From positions 62,001-126,000 of the forward strand of contig CAMPDV010000381.1 in the NCBI GenBank assembly GCA_946699065.1: a DNA stretch of 64,000 bases, read 5' to 3'. Positions within the stretch are counted from its first letter, which is position 1. The number at the start of each line of letters is the position of its first letter. This document shows positions 37,133 to 49,194 of the stretch, piece after piece. This DNA comes from Loxodes magnus (Eukaryota > Ciliophora > Karyorelictea > Loxodida > Loxodidae). The notes under the pieces were generated by a model that was not told the origin of the DNA, did no database searches, and saw nothing but the letters and a program-made list of their open reading frames with translations. The position numbers were made by a program, and so were the translations under genes.

Positions 37133-37981
37133 ATGAAAAAGACTGATATTGAAACTAAAAGGATTTAGACAAGTTAATAGAAGAAAAGATGAATCATTAT
37201 TAGTTGAATAAGAAAACTAAGTCTGAAGAAGTTACTCTATCAAATCCCTATAGATAAAAAAGTTTACTCAGGAAAAGTAAAAACCACAGGAAGGATATAT
37301 CAAAAAAACGAAAGAGGAAGATTAAAAAGTAGCAATAGATAATTTACCCAATGCAATTGCAAAAAAACCATTGATAATCGAATTTTCTCACAGTTTGGTT
37401 ATAAAAATTACAGTCACATGCATTATGAAGTTTTATACTAATACAAATAAGATAAACATATTCATCACTATAAGTACCAAAAGGTTGAATTTAATTGTAT
37501 TGAAATTATTCAATTCATGATCTATCTAAGCAGGAATATTCATCAAATAAAGGATTAATCTCAGAAGATTTTAATAATTTTATTATTCATGCATTTCCTA
37601 TTTTCTAATTAAGAGCTTTTTCGACTATATTTTCTGAATTAATTATTCTAAATCAATGAATTCTCCATTTAATATAACTGCTATATGTTTGAGTTTGAAT
37701 AGATTTATCGAAAAATTATTTTAAATACTTTAGTATAATTTGATTTTTGTACTAAAAATTGTTCTCTAAAACGCTAGAAAATTAGATAATGATAGACATT
37801 AATAGCTAATAAATATATTCTTGATAATGTAGATTATCTTTGCTTTCATCTAAACGACTCATCAGAACTCTATTTAGAAAAAATGATGCTTAGACAAACT
37901 CTTAAATAAGTATCACAAAGAAACTAGAAATTGAATAACATTTAAAATCCTGGCATCATACATAATTCTAGGTTATACTGA
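37133..37981 (+). CDS. hypothetical protein, 282 aa
   Basis: One frame from ATG 37133 to TGA 37979-37981. Unrecognised. The basic N-terminus contains two TGA codons within the first 30 codons (read as Trp), so a later start is possible. The middle is rich in aromatic and His residues (DNRIFSQFGYKNYSHMHYEV, then YKQDKHIHHYKYQKVEF). The second half is hydrophobic helical (QKILIILLLMHFLFSNQELF), then KYILDNVDYLCFHLNDSSEL. Gln codons are mainly TAA/TAG as in neighbours. It sits between two TPR-kinase loci transcribed on the other strand. No signal peptide is obvious; one or two membrane-associated helices are conceivable. Confidence 0.5.
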
Positions 37982-38138
37982 ACATGGTAGTCAGTTTTAC
38001 TGATCTAACCTAAGTATTAAGGTTTAATATAACCGTAGACTGATTGATATAAAGTAAGTTGTAATACTGGAATAAATAAATTGTATATAAGGCTTTATAT
38101 TAAGATTTTAAGATTAAAATAGTTTTAGTCTTTAGCTT

Positions 38139-40889
38139 TCACTTTTTTTAAAATTCTGATGAACTCTTCTTGATGTTATCAGCTTAGCTCATAGGTTAGT
38201 GACTTATGTCTCCATATGATTTTCACTTTTATTTTATTTGCTCTAACAAGCTTATAAAAGTATCAATATCTGGTCTTATATTCTCGTCAAAAGCTAAGCA
38301 TCTGTAGAATAAATCAACTAATAAAGGTTCTTGCTATATTTCGGCTGAAAATGTAGGTATCAATTTATCGATATATACTATTTACATTAACTGCGAATCT
38401 TGAACTTAATAAAGAATTCCTTCGTTGAATATTTCTATTCCTATACAACCTAAAGATCAGATATCACTTTTTTTATTCACTTTCTTTTCAAATTATTCAG
38501 GAGCCATTCATTGATGTGCGCCTTTTTTCTCTATTACTCTTAATCAATTATCTTAATCGAATAATCCAAGAGTTAGTATTTTAGGAGAATGCTCAGTATC
38601 CAATAGAATATTAAGAGATTTTATTTATTTATGAATGAGGTTTCTAGTGTGAATAGCCTACAAACCTTCTGCTATTTAACTAAGTAAATTAAGTTTCTTC
38701 TAATATCTAGATTGAGTGTCTTTGAATAACTACTTTGTCTAAATTATTTAGAATAAACTTCCTTTACACTAAAAATCAGTTAAAATAGCTAACTCTTAAG
38801 TATCAAGTGCAAACCCTATAAGTCTTTGAACTCTTAAGCTTTTTATTAGTATAAGTTCTTTACATTCAAATCAGAACTAATCTATTAGTTTATCACTCTC
38901 TTAGTTAAATACTTTAAGCCCATACATGCTTTCTTAGATACTAATCAGATAAGTTGTTCCGAATTAATCACAAGCTAACTTCTACAATTTCTCTAGAAAT
39001 TCCTTATCAGGAACTAAATCTCCATACTTCCATATTCTTATCTCACTATCTCTGTCGACTTGCTATAAGAATTTCCTTATCTTTTCTTCTGTTATTCCGT
39101 TCTTTAATTAACTTGCTTCACTTTTAACTGTTAGTTATGGATTTTCTAATTCTGGATTAAGTTAGCGTGCTTTACAGAAACTTTCGAACGCTTCTTCATT
39201 ATTATTTAAAGTTTCGAGATAAAGACTTTTATCGTAATAAGCTTCTGAGTAATCAAGATCAAGTTAGATAGCTGTGTTGAGGCATTAGATAGCTTCGTTG
39301 GTTCTTCCTAATTTGAAGAGAGAAAAACATTTGCTTTTGAAGTAATTTGATTAAGTAGATTTTAGTTCGATAGCTGCATTAAAACTTATAATGGCTTCAT
39401 TGTATTTTTATAAATAATTCAATACAATTCCTTTATTGTAATAAGTAGACGCATCGTTAGGATCTAAATTCAGAGCTAAATCGTAGCTCTAGATTGCTTC
39501 GATGTGCCTATTTAATTTAATCAGGGCATCTCCTTTACTACTATGAGCAGCTGCTAAGTAAGGATTTAATTTTAGAGCTATATCATAGCTCTTGATTGCT
39601 TCGATGTGATTACCTAAATTATGAAGGGCATTTCCTTTATTACAGTGAGTAGTTGTATCATTAGGATTTAATTTTAGTGCTATGTCATAGCTCTAGATTG
39701 CTTCAGTGTGTTTACCTAAACTATAAAGTGCACTTCCTTTATTTAAAAAAGTATCTGCATCATTAGGATCTATTTTTAGAGCTAAATCGTAGCTCTTGAT
39801 TGCTTCGATATGATTTCCTAAACGTTGAAGGGTATTTCCTTTACTGCAATGAACAATTACTAATTTAGGATTTAATTTTAGAGCTATATCGTAACTCTTG
39901 ATTGCTTCGATGTATTTCTCTAATTTATCATATGCATTTCCTTTATTGTAATGAGTAGTTGTATCATTAGGATTTAGTTTTAAAGCTAAATCATAGCTCT
40001 TGATTGCTTCAATGTGTTTACCTAAGCTATGAAGTGAATTTCCTTTGCTACCATGAGCAATTGCTAAGTTAGGATTTAATTTTAGAGCTATATCATAGTT
40101 TTAGATCGCTTCGATGTATTTTCCTTATTTATCCAATGAAATTCCTTTATTTTAAAATGCGTCAGCATCGTTAGGATCTAAATTCAGAGCTAAATCGTAG
40201 CTCTAGATTGCTTCGATGTGCCTATTTAATTTAGTCAGTGCATCTCCTTTACTACCATGAGCAGCTGCTAATTAAGGATCTAGTTTTAGAGCTATATCGT
40301 AGCTCTAGATTGCTTCGATGTGATTACCTAAATAGTCAAGTGCATTTCCTTTTTATAAGTGAGCTTCTGCTAAATAAGGATCTACTTTTAGAGCTAAATC
40401 GTAGCTCTTTATTGCTTCGATGTGTTTACCTAAACTTTAGAGAACATTTCCTTTATTACCGTGAGCAGTTGCTAAATAAGGATCAAGCTTTAGAGCTAAA
40501 TCGTAATTCTAGATTGCTTCAATGTGTTTACCTAAACTATGAAGGGCATTTCCTTTACTAAAAAAAACATCTGCATCATTAGGGTCTAATTTTAGAGCTA
40601 AGTCGTAGCTCTAAATTGCTTCGATATGTTTACCTAAATCATTTAAAGTAATTCCTTTATTTAAATGAGCTGCTACTAATTAAGGATCTATTTTTAGAGC
40701 TAAATCATAACTCTTGATTGCTTCGATGTGTTAGCCTAAACTTTAAAGCGCATTTCCTTTACAGCCATGAGCATTAGCGTCATTAGGATCTATTATAATA
40801 GCCATATCAAAATACTCGATAGCCTCCCTATAATTATTTTCGTTTAAAAGTTATAATGCTTATTAAATATAGTAATCAGCTTCAGACAT
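38139..40889 (-). CDS. TPR-repeat pseudokinase
   Basis: About 916 residues from ATG 40889 (MSEADYYIQQALQLLNENNY) to TGA 38139-38141. An earlier TGA at 38223 is an alternative end. Residues 1 to about 580 are some 17 consecutive TPRs of exactly 34 residues (HIEAIKSYDLALKIDPQ type). Residues about 600-890 form a protein-kinase fold: GLKVFN (beta-3 Lys), ELAILTDF (hinge), HQWMAPEQFEKK (APE region, its Trp encoded by TGA), KSDIWSLGCIGIEIF and RPDIDTFISLL. The catalytic loop reads HKQIKSLNILLD (Gln, codon TAA, in place of the HRD Asp), and the DFG position reads TLG. Both catalytic Asps are therefore lost while the scaffold is kept, which indicates a pseudokinase acting as a TPR-linked scaffold or allosteric module (inference). 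Confidence 0.85.
39165..40830 (-). repeat. 102-bp tandem repeat encoding the TPR array
   Basis: Inside the pseudokinase gene, blocks such as GCTAAATCGTAGCTCT recur every 102 bp (near 39471, 39573, 39675 and so on to 40695). The DNA identity between units is much higher than the protein fold requires. About 12-14 central units are near-uniform; outer units diverge. This is consistent with recent expansion or gene conversion within the array. Confidence 0.85.
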
Positions 40890-40989
40890 TTTATAAATGG
40901 AATAATTTCTTAAGTTATCAATTAGATATTTCTATAGTAATTAAATATAGATTTAGTTTTTAGTTTATATGAAGCTTATTATTAAGTTT

Positions 40990-43025
40990 TAAACTAAAAA
41001 AGCTTTTTTATGTCTATAACTGTAAGAATTACTTCCTTCAATTATAGTCGTTAGTAAATGCTTTAATGTCTTTTAAAAATATCCTTATCTCATCAATTTT
41101 TTATCACTCTTGTTATAATCTCATCTTTTGTTTCTTCATCTTTGGCTTTTTTATTTCTAATAATTCTAGTCTTTTTATCATAAATTTCTAGTGAAGTATT
41201 TTTATCTATGAATCTAGATATTCTAAATAAGACTATGGAAAGGAGTTTATAAGTTATCTTAATCATATAATATAAGACATATTAAGTCATAAGTGCTTCT
41301 ATTGCAATAGTCAATCCCTTATTTAAGAAAAGAATATACATTTAAAAATGTACTCAAATTTGCCATATGCTCCATATAAAATAGGGATTATCAATAGGAT
41401 AACGAAGATCTTAAAAATATTATTTAAATTATAGGATTTGTTTTTAGTTTATATATACTGATAATTTCTCCTCTAAATTGCTTGCTCAACTTAGTGTAAG
41501 TAATTTGTGGAAATTGGCTAAGACTAATAAACTGCTCAGTATATATTTGGCTGCTTTCATTCTCTTAAATTTTGAGATGCTGTATTATAGAAATAATGCT
41601 GCATTATTTATCTTATATATAGTAAAGGTTTTTAATTTGTACTAATCTAGCAATTCTACATGTCAATACTATAGAGGGGGATAATTGTCAAGCTTGATCA
41701 TCGTAATGAAATCCTTTTTCCGGTTGGTGATGAAAAGAGAGCCTGTTGTCGATATTGGAAAGTAAATACTTTTTTATTTAATTTTATAATATAATTTAAC
41801 AAACTTTATTACCATAATTTGCTTGAAAGGTAGTTAGTTTAAAGATTATAAAATATGACTCGTTAAACGTTGAAATTGCTGCTTAAAACGCTTTTATGAA
41901 ATCATTCTCATGCTTGATTCAATTATATTTAAAACTCCAGATATTCCATTCAGAATTTATTTTAAATTTCTTATATGGCAAAAAGATAAAATCCTTATTA
42001 ATATGAGAGTGTATAATCTTTAATTTCTTAAATACTATCCTATATTTTATCTATTATTTAATTACTAAGATTTATTTATTATTGAGCTAGATTAAAATAC
42101 TTGATAAAATTGCAGATCTCCCATGAATCAATAAATTTATTTTGATTTCTTAATTAAAGTTCTTATTTATTTCTCTTCAAAGACTTAGAATTTTCTTAGC
42201 TTGTGAAAACATTTCCTTAGCATATCCATTAGCAAGTATTAATTAATTTTAACTTTATTTTTATATTTTTCAGATTATACTTTTAGTCTTTCCAAAATCG
42301 ATTTTCTGTCTCATGAAGATTTTTAAATTATTAGTTTATTCTTCCAAATTTAATATAAGTCTCTTTATATATTGAATTAGCCCTTTAGCCTCTATATATT
42401 TTTTAGTTAGATCTTGAGGAAGTTTGTTATAATTTGAGTCTGGAATAAACGATTCTAATATTCAATCTGCTTTATCCTGAATGTTTGTTTTAATGCATTC
42501 TTATTAATCTTCAAGATTATCTTAATCTATCTAAAAGAATTCTAGATAAGTTTGCAGGAAAGATTCTTAATATTTTTGCCTATTTATTGCATCTTATAGT
42601 CTATTTATTTTATATTTGTTTTGTTATATTTCCCAAGAGATTATATAATTATAAATAAAATAGACAGTGATTGGAATATAATCAGAAAATAAACTATAAT
42701 ATGAACAGTGAAGTTCTCAAATTAATTAATATTCAAATGGTTTTTTAGAATTATTTAACCATTACAATTCATTCATCCCGTTACTTTGTATATACATATA
42801 GTAGCGTTACTGTCATTCACTATTTCAAGATAATTTTGAAATAGAAGTTCTTATAATCTATATGTATTCATAAGTATTTTTATGATTGTCTCCCAAACCT
42901 TATAAAAAAGCATTGAAATCTCCCATCAGTATATGTGGATTCTCATTAAATTTATTTAACAGTATGTTAGGATGTCCATAAGCTTAATCTTTGATATCTT
43001 AATTTTTCCCATTTTCTAGCATGTT
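40990..43025 (-). mobile_element. LINE alpha copy, 5'-truncated and internally deleted
   Basis: The minus strand starts within the endonuclease (NPHILMGDFNAFLQG near 42930) and runs parallel to the copy at 57.3-58.3 kb. It then jumps, after a TTTTGCCATATAAGAAATTT block, to sequence equivalent to about 59.5 kb (ATTGAATCAAGCATGAGAAT). The reverse-transcriptase core is thus deleted, about 1.2 kb. It ends in the shared family terminus near 40996, about 100 bp upstream of the pseudokinase start. Confidence 0.75.
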
Positions 43026-43142
43026 ACAAATATCTAGAATAATGTGAATTTACTATAAAAGCATACTAATTTATTCTAATATAGCTTTTTAATTTTAATT
43101 AATCATCTTTAGGAATATAAGATTTTATTATTATAAACAAAT

Positions 43143-43555
43143 TTGGATTTGGCCGCGGTTAGGAGAACTAGTAGGTAATCTGTGCAATGTATACTACATT
43201 GTGAGCAATCTCGTACTAGATGCCACCACGGGAAAGGTGGACAAGCTAGAAGAGACAAGCCTAACTTGCCCAAGAGTTCTCACTTGCAATATGAACTTTA
43301 GACTGACGAGCCTACTAATGATTTAGCAACTATTCTTATTTGGATCTTATTCAAGAAGACTGGAGCATTTGGTTCAAGACTTAAGAATAATTTTTAATAA
43401 GTATTTTCCCCATTTGAAGAAGCTAACTTGATTCATTGAATACTAGAATGACGACAAGAAGTATGATAATACTATTTTTAAAATTAAATATTAATATTGA
43501 AAGAGCTGCGCACCAAAGAGGTGCTACATGCTCTATAATAATCTTTATTTATAAA
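43143..43555 (+). repeat. short retroposon-like family B, part-B-only copy
   Basis: About 410 bp beginning GGATTTGGCCGCGGTTAGGA. Two hairpins follow (CAATGTA-TAC-TACATTG, then GTGAG-CAAT-CTCGT with wobble pairs). It ends in the cleanest example of the 3' hairpin (GCACC-AAAGA-GGTGC inside AGAGC...GCTCT) and a TAATAATCTTTATTTA tail. Part A is absent, showing that B is mobile on its own. Confidence 0.85.
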
Positions 43556-43974
43556 ATTTAACTATATTTTACTTAAATTAGAATGCTTATATTTATCTTA
43601 AAATATGATTACAAATAATACTTAATAATAGTTTTAAAAAGCAAATCTTTCTCACTAAAAATAAAATATTTTTGGTAGAATGTTGCTATAATCATTTCCT
43701 TTTTAGATGAGAATAGAAAATTAGTAAAACCCTATAGTGATCTTTATTAAATAACTTAAGTTTTGCTAAAATTATATATAAAAATATGGATACTTAAGTT
43801 CTAAACAAATATAGCAGTCCCACTTCCTACATGCTGCCACACCTGGAACGGGATTGCAGGCAAGGAACTCTAAAGGTATGTAAGAGCTTACCAAAGAGTG
43901 AAAATTTGCATAAATTTCTTAGCTAAAAACACTTTTAGAAAGATAAAGCAAGCTTCTTGGAGGAATGATGAGAG

Positions 43975-45150
43975 AAGACAAACTCCAGAACGAAAACATC
44001 TATCAGAAAAAACAAATGTTACAAGCCATTATCCCCATAAATGAATAAGAGCAAATTCTCTCAGTAGTTGGAAATCAAAACGAACAAATGGCACAAAGGT
44101 TTTTGAAAATGCGCAAACAAACATAGCGAAGTGAGTATGAGTAGCCTACTTTAATAATTACTTAGAAAAACGATATCAAGGATAAAAACTTAACCCAGCC
44201 GTAATCAAATAAGAGGAATAATTTTAGCATTTTTTAATTATCTAAAGAGGAACTTTGGAGAAAACATACCGAGAGTTTAAATCTTACCAGCAGGTATAAT
44301 ATTTATAGGTTTCAAAAATAAAGTAAGCCCACAAAAAATTTGGAATCAATTAAGTATGGAAATATAAAAATCTTATAGTACCAATTGAGAAGCGAAATAT
44401 AGAAGATTACTACAACATAAAAAACTACCCAATACAGTAAACATTAGATATAAATGCGAACTTGAACAAAGTAGAAACCTAACTACAGAAATACAGCAGA
44501 ATCACACATTCAAAAGTGGAAATAATATAGGGAGAAGCATGAGTAAATGAAAGAATGACAACTTACCTAGAGCTGAAAGACCTTAAAGAGGCTGAATAGA
44601 TCCCTGAGTACATTGACATGGGAGGAATAAAAACATGACTGAGCCACCCGGCAATATGAAAGCGTAAAGAATGTAATAAAAACGGACATAGTACATAACA
44701 GTATCTGAGAAAGAACGCCATAATGGAAACTGTCAAAAGAGCGGAAGAAGCCTAAATAAACATGATGATGCTAGAAATTAGGAGCAACATGTCTAGCTAA
44801 GAAAAAATAGAATTAGAAGAGGAAGCTAAAGAAGAAAACAGGGATATGCATAACCATTAACTTTAAACATACTCTGAATTTAAAATTAAAAAACAAAAAT
44901 AAAATAAAATTGAGATTTTTTCAAATGTAGATCGTATATATAAAAGGCCAATAGCAGAAAAACTTAACAAGAAATGAAATAAATTGACTAATACTGATTT
45001 AAAATAGGAAATATGACAAAATAGATGTGAAATAGCGAGGAAGTAATGAGAAAAGAATAGCCAGCACAATAAAACTATCCTAAAAAATAGAAATTAAAAT
45101 TGCTTCGCAGAAAAATGCAAGCATGAAAAATTAGTACATCTAGGCTTAAA
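43975..45150 (+). CDS. LINE beta ORF1, nucleic-acid-binding type, decayed
   Basis: ATG 43975 opens MMREDKLQNENIYQKKQML. A basic, Gln-rich body follows. Near 44640 a stretch reads GGIKTWLSHPAIWKRKECNK then NGHSTQQYL, resembling the Cys/Gly-His part of a zinc knuckle with some cysteines lost. An acidic helix (KIELEEEAKEENRDMHNH) follows. The frame changes at least once before the knuckle-like part, so the reading is approximate. Confidence 0.45.
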
Positions 45151-45269
45151 AATACCTGCATTCACTAGAAAAATATGGATTCTAATCAACCAAAGAAAAC
45201 AAAGAGGTAAAAAGAGAGGAAAAGAAAGAAAACTAAGATAAACCAGAATAAGAAGACAATAACATCATT

Positions 45270-48200
45270 TGAAAAGAAATAAATATAGGTACGGCAAACA
45301 TCAGGGGATAAAATCAAACAAACAAGAACTTAGTAGATATAAGCAATAAAAAAAGATAGACATAATGGCCATACAAGAAATATTTGTGGATTAAGTCAAT
45401 GAAATGCCATATATTTTTGGATATAGAGCCATCATAAAACCAGGTACAAAGCACAGCTAAGGAGTATCTTCTTATTTGAAAGAGAGGATTTTAAATAGTA
45501 CCAAGGAAATGGTTGTACCAGGCATTGATCAAAATGTACTGTTCTAGGAAGGGAGACAAATAGGACTGACAATAGATAAAATAATAGCAATAATAAATGT
45601 ATATGCGCCAACAACCTCAGATTTGAATCAATTAGATTCATTTTACGAGTGCTTAAAATAATTTATTTTGACAGTAAACAGTTAAGGAATGTAAGTTATG
45701 ATAGTAGGAGATTTTAATGCACACATTCCTCAATTTCTGCCTGGTGAACTGAATAATGCAGGTAAAAATTTGTTAAACCTAATGAGAGAGCACTAATTAG
45801 AGTGTAGAGATCCACCATGTGATCCAACTTACATCTTTGCAAAGGGATAAGCAAAATTTAAGATAGCTACTTTCTAACAGACTAATACACTACACCAAAT
45901 ATTATTAGCACAAAATTTTATTAAAAGTGATCAATAGGAGACCACTAACCAGGTAAAATTTCAATAAAGATTGGAGATTAATGTAGAGAAGACTCTCAAG
46001 CAAAAAACTATTTCTTTAAAAGCTAAAATAAGAATAAAATTAAGAAAAATTAAGGAAATTAATAGATAAAATAGATTTTTAGGAACTGAAAAAATTGAAT
46101 AATGACGCATATTATGATAAATGATAAGAGTATATCAATGAGGGAGTTCAAGAAATCTGTGGCTATATAGCCAATTAAAGAAGAGTATATTAATACACGG
46201 AGGAACAAAAATAATAAAGAAAGAATTTCAAAAACAGGCAAAAAGGTTAAAACATTAATCAGATAAGGACACTAATAGCTTAGTCACGAAATTAAACTGA
46301 GGTATGAAGATAAAAGAAATTCACAAGGTAAGTAAAAAAAGATATACGAAACTAATTTAATATATATTTAAATAAAATCAACTAAGGGAATGTAAATGAA
46401 ACATGAAAATGTATACAAAGATGATTAAAATAAAGAAACAATATACCATGAACTTTAATAGATAAATAGGATATGGAAAACTCAAAGAAGTTGATAAGAA
46501 CTTTACAATAATGGAAACAATAGATTGCCGGAAGTATTTAAAAATAAAAATAAGATATAAGTGAAGGAAGAAGATTTAGTAAGATATATAGAAAAACTAC
46601 CTTAACGAAAGACGGCAGGAGCAAATAGAATCTAAATAGGAACGATAAAAGAAGAAGGGAAGAAATTAGTAAAATAACAGCGACACTAATCTAAAGAATA
46701 ATATAGGCTGGAGTTATACCTAGAAAAATAAAAGAAAGATATATCACACTTATTCATAAAAAAGGAAAAATAGAAGAGCCTATGAATTATAGGCCTATAT
46801 CATTATTGAATCATACATTAAAAATAATAGATATATGATTATTTGAACAAATAAACCCATAACTAATAAGATGTGACGATGAATTATAATATGGGTTCAA
46901 ATAAGGCAAGTCTTGTTTGTAATAGATATTTAATCTGAGAACTGCATAAGAGTGACTTCGTTTGAATAATCAAGAAACTATAGTAATATTCGTTGACATC
47001 AAAAAAGCCTTTGATTCTGTAATTAGAACAGATATATGAAAAGTGCTAAATGATGTTGGAGTACCGGAACAGCTAATCAAACTCATGGCTGATATTTACA
47101 GAGAAGAAGACGTAAAATTAAAAATAAATGACTTACTACCATAGAGATTTACAACTGAAAAAGGAGTTAAATAAGGAAGCTCTTGCTCTCCAAGATTGCT
47201 TAACATTATAATAAACATATCTATATGTGAACTAAGACAAAAGAGAGTAAAAATATTCGTAAATATGGAAAACAATTCTTGAAATGATGAAAGATATATA
47301 GGAACGTTAGCATAAGCAGACGATATAGTAATGATAGTCAGCACAGACTAGCTATAAGAAATGAATGAAATCCTATAGTAATGATCTGAATAAAATAAAA
47401 TGTAAATCGCAGATAAAACGAAATGAATGTTATGAAATGGAAGATAAATGTAGAATCAATAAATAATAGGAATAACTGGAATGTCAATAGAGAGAGTAAA
47501 AGAATATAAATATCTAGGACATTGAATATAGGAGAATATATTACATCAAATACACCTAGAATTAAGGTTGATGGAATGCTAAAAATCTCAAGCCTGAATC
47601 CTAAATAAGCTGACGCTAAAAAGGAATCACGCCCTATAACGCATCGGTAGTACAAAAAGCATTTGTAAACTAAATATTTGGCTATGAAAGTGAATGTATT
47701 CCTTTTATAGAAGAAATAATAGGATATAAAGTACTAAATAAATTAGAAATCGTTCAGCGCATAACATTAAGAGCTTTAGTAGACGCACCGTTTTGTGTAT
47801 AGAATAAAATATTAGAGTATTAATTATAGTATACAAAGTAATAATATTACCTCTGGAAGCGTATGTTATTATTCAGGACAAAATTGCTACTAAACTAAAA
47901 CAATACTTTAGATGGATGGATGTGTCAATTAGCTAAAAAGAACAACTTCATATTTGAAATATATTCAAGAAAAGTAATGGAAATTATATAACTAAGTGAT
48001 TAAATCATCGCATAATAAAGTTGAGGAGGCAAAAAGATGGAAATTATTATTCAAGAATAAATAAGATTCCATAAATGAGTATAACCATTAGAAAGAATGA
48101 ATAATATGAGTATTTGCTTCAGCTACTGTAATAAATGAATGGAAAGCAATATCTGAGTATCACCGAATTATCTCAAATATAATAAGGATAGAAAATAAGA

Positions 48201-48800
48201 AGTTGTTACCTATTCAGAATACGTACAAAATGTGATAGGGTAGCTAAAACACTTAAGGAAAGACATTTTATTGAAAATGGCATATGCAGATACTGCTAAA
48301 CGGAGGAAGAAAACGAAATCCATATAATAGAGAAATGCGGACAAACAAGAAGCTTATTTTAGGAACAAATGAATCAGCTATATGTAGAAAACAGATAAGA
48401 TCTATAATACCTTCCATAATTCTAGTTAAGTGAAATAATCAGAGAAAATTATAAATTTGAACAATAAATACGTTCTGTAAAAGAAAGTTTTATGAAACAA
48501 ATAGACGCAAGAACAAAAGAATTTATAAAAGAAATACTGGTAAAGAGGAGAAAAGGACATTTAGAAAAAAATTCTTCCACAATAAAAAATAATAGGAAAA
48601 TATTAAAGAGCTGGCTCAAATGAGCATACATGAATATATAATGAATTAACAAGAGTGATAAAACAAAAGATAAGTCAAGAAACGCTAATATAATTCTAAA
48701 ATAACATAGAAGCAAACCTAAGATGCGCCAAGAGAAAACTTACAGATAGCATAGAACGAGAAAGATAGTAGAGAAAGACAATAAGAAAATAATCTTAGTA
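45270..48800 (+). CDS. LINE beta ORF2: endonuclease and reverse transcriptase
   Basis: The endonuclease begins INIGTANIRG and has QIMAIQEIFVDQ, INVYAPTTSDL and MIVGDFNAHIPQ (45270-45960). The RT shows ITLIHKKGKIEEPMNYRPIS, VDIKKAFDSVIR (motif A Asp), GVKQGSSCSPRLLN and LAQADDIVMIVS. In the last, the residue before ADD, normally aromatic, is Gln from a TAA codon, one base from Tyr TAT. A C-terminal motif C-x2-C...H...C lies near 48290-48340 (ICRYCQTEEENEIHIIEKC). The endonuclease SDH-type segment reads IKSDQQETTNQ, without a clear DH. Several frame changes occur. Target-primed retrotransposition is the family's known mechanism. Confidence 0.75.
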
Positions 48801-49194
48801 AAGAATAATATTGCTTTAGGAGGATTTGATAATGGAAATATCATAAAAGATTGCAGCAATATCCTATAAAACTTGTTAATTGATTTTTTGAGTTGTTTAA
48901 ATATTGTCTATATGCTTAGAAGTTAACTAATGTATAAAAGTTTATATAAAGTTTCTTCAAATTTGTTTATACAAAAACAAATCTTTAACTTTGTTGCTTA
49001 TATCTATATTAGCTTCTTCCTATTATTACTAGTATGTGATATATTAGAAATGATATCTCCATTTTGACATATCTTAAAATATATTGACGATAATCAGAAT
49101 TCATAAGTATTTATATTTTGGATCAATTTAAAATCCTCATGTTCAACTCAACTTATAATTAAGAACGTCAAGTCAATAGCAAGTGCTACGTATT

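Larger units (their letters stand above)
43790..48890 (+). mobile_element. non-LTR retrotransposon (LINE), family beta
   Basis: About 5.1 kb with ORF1, AP-type endonuclease and reverse transcriptase, plus a terminal Cys/His motif. Its proteins are only distantly like family alpha, so this is a separate lineage. Base composition is A-rich but G-poorer elsewhere; codon choice at Gln uses TAA/TAG. Several frame changes are visible and it is probably inactive. The 3' end is not sharply defined. Confidence 0.8.

Noticed and set aside
40238-40561. 107-aa plus-strand ORF with internal repeats
   Set aside because: Antisense shadow of the 102-bp TPR array.
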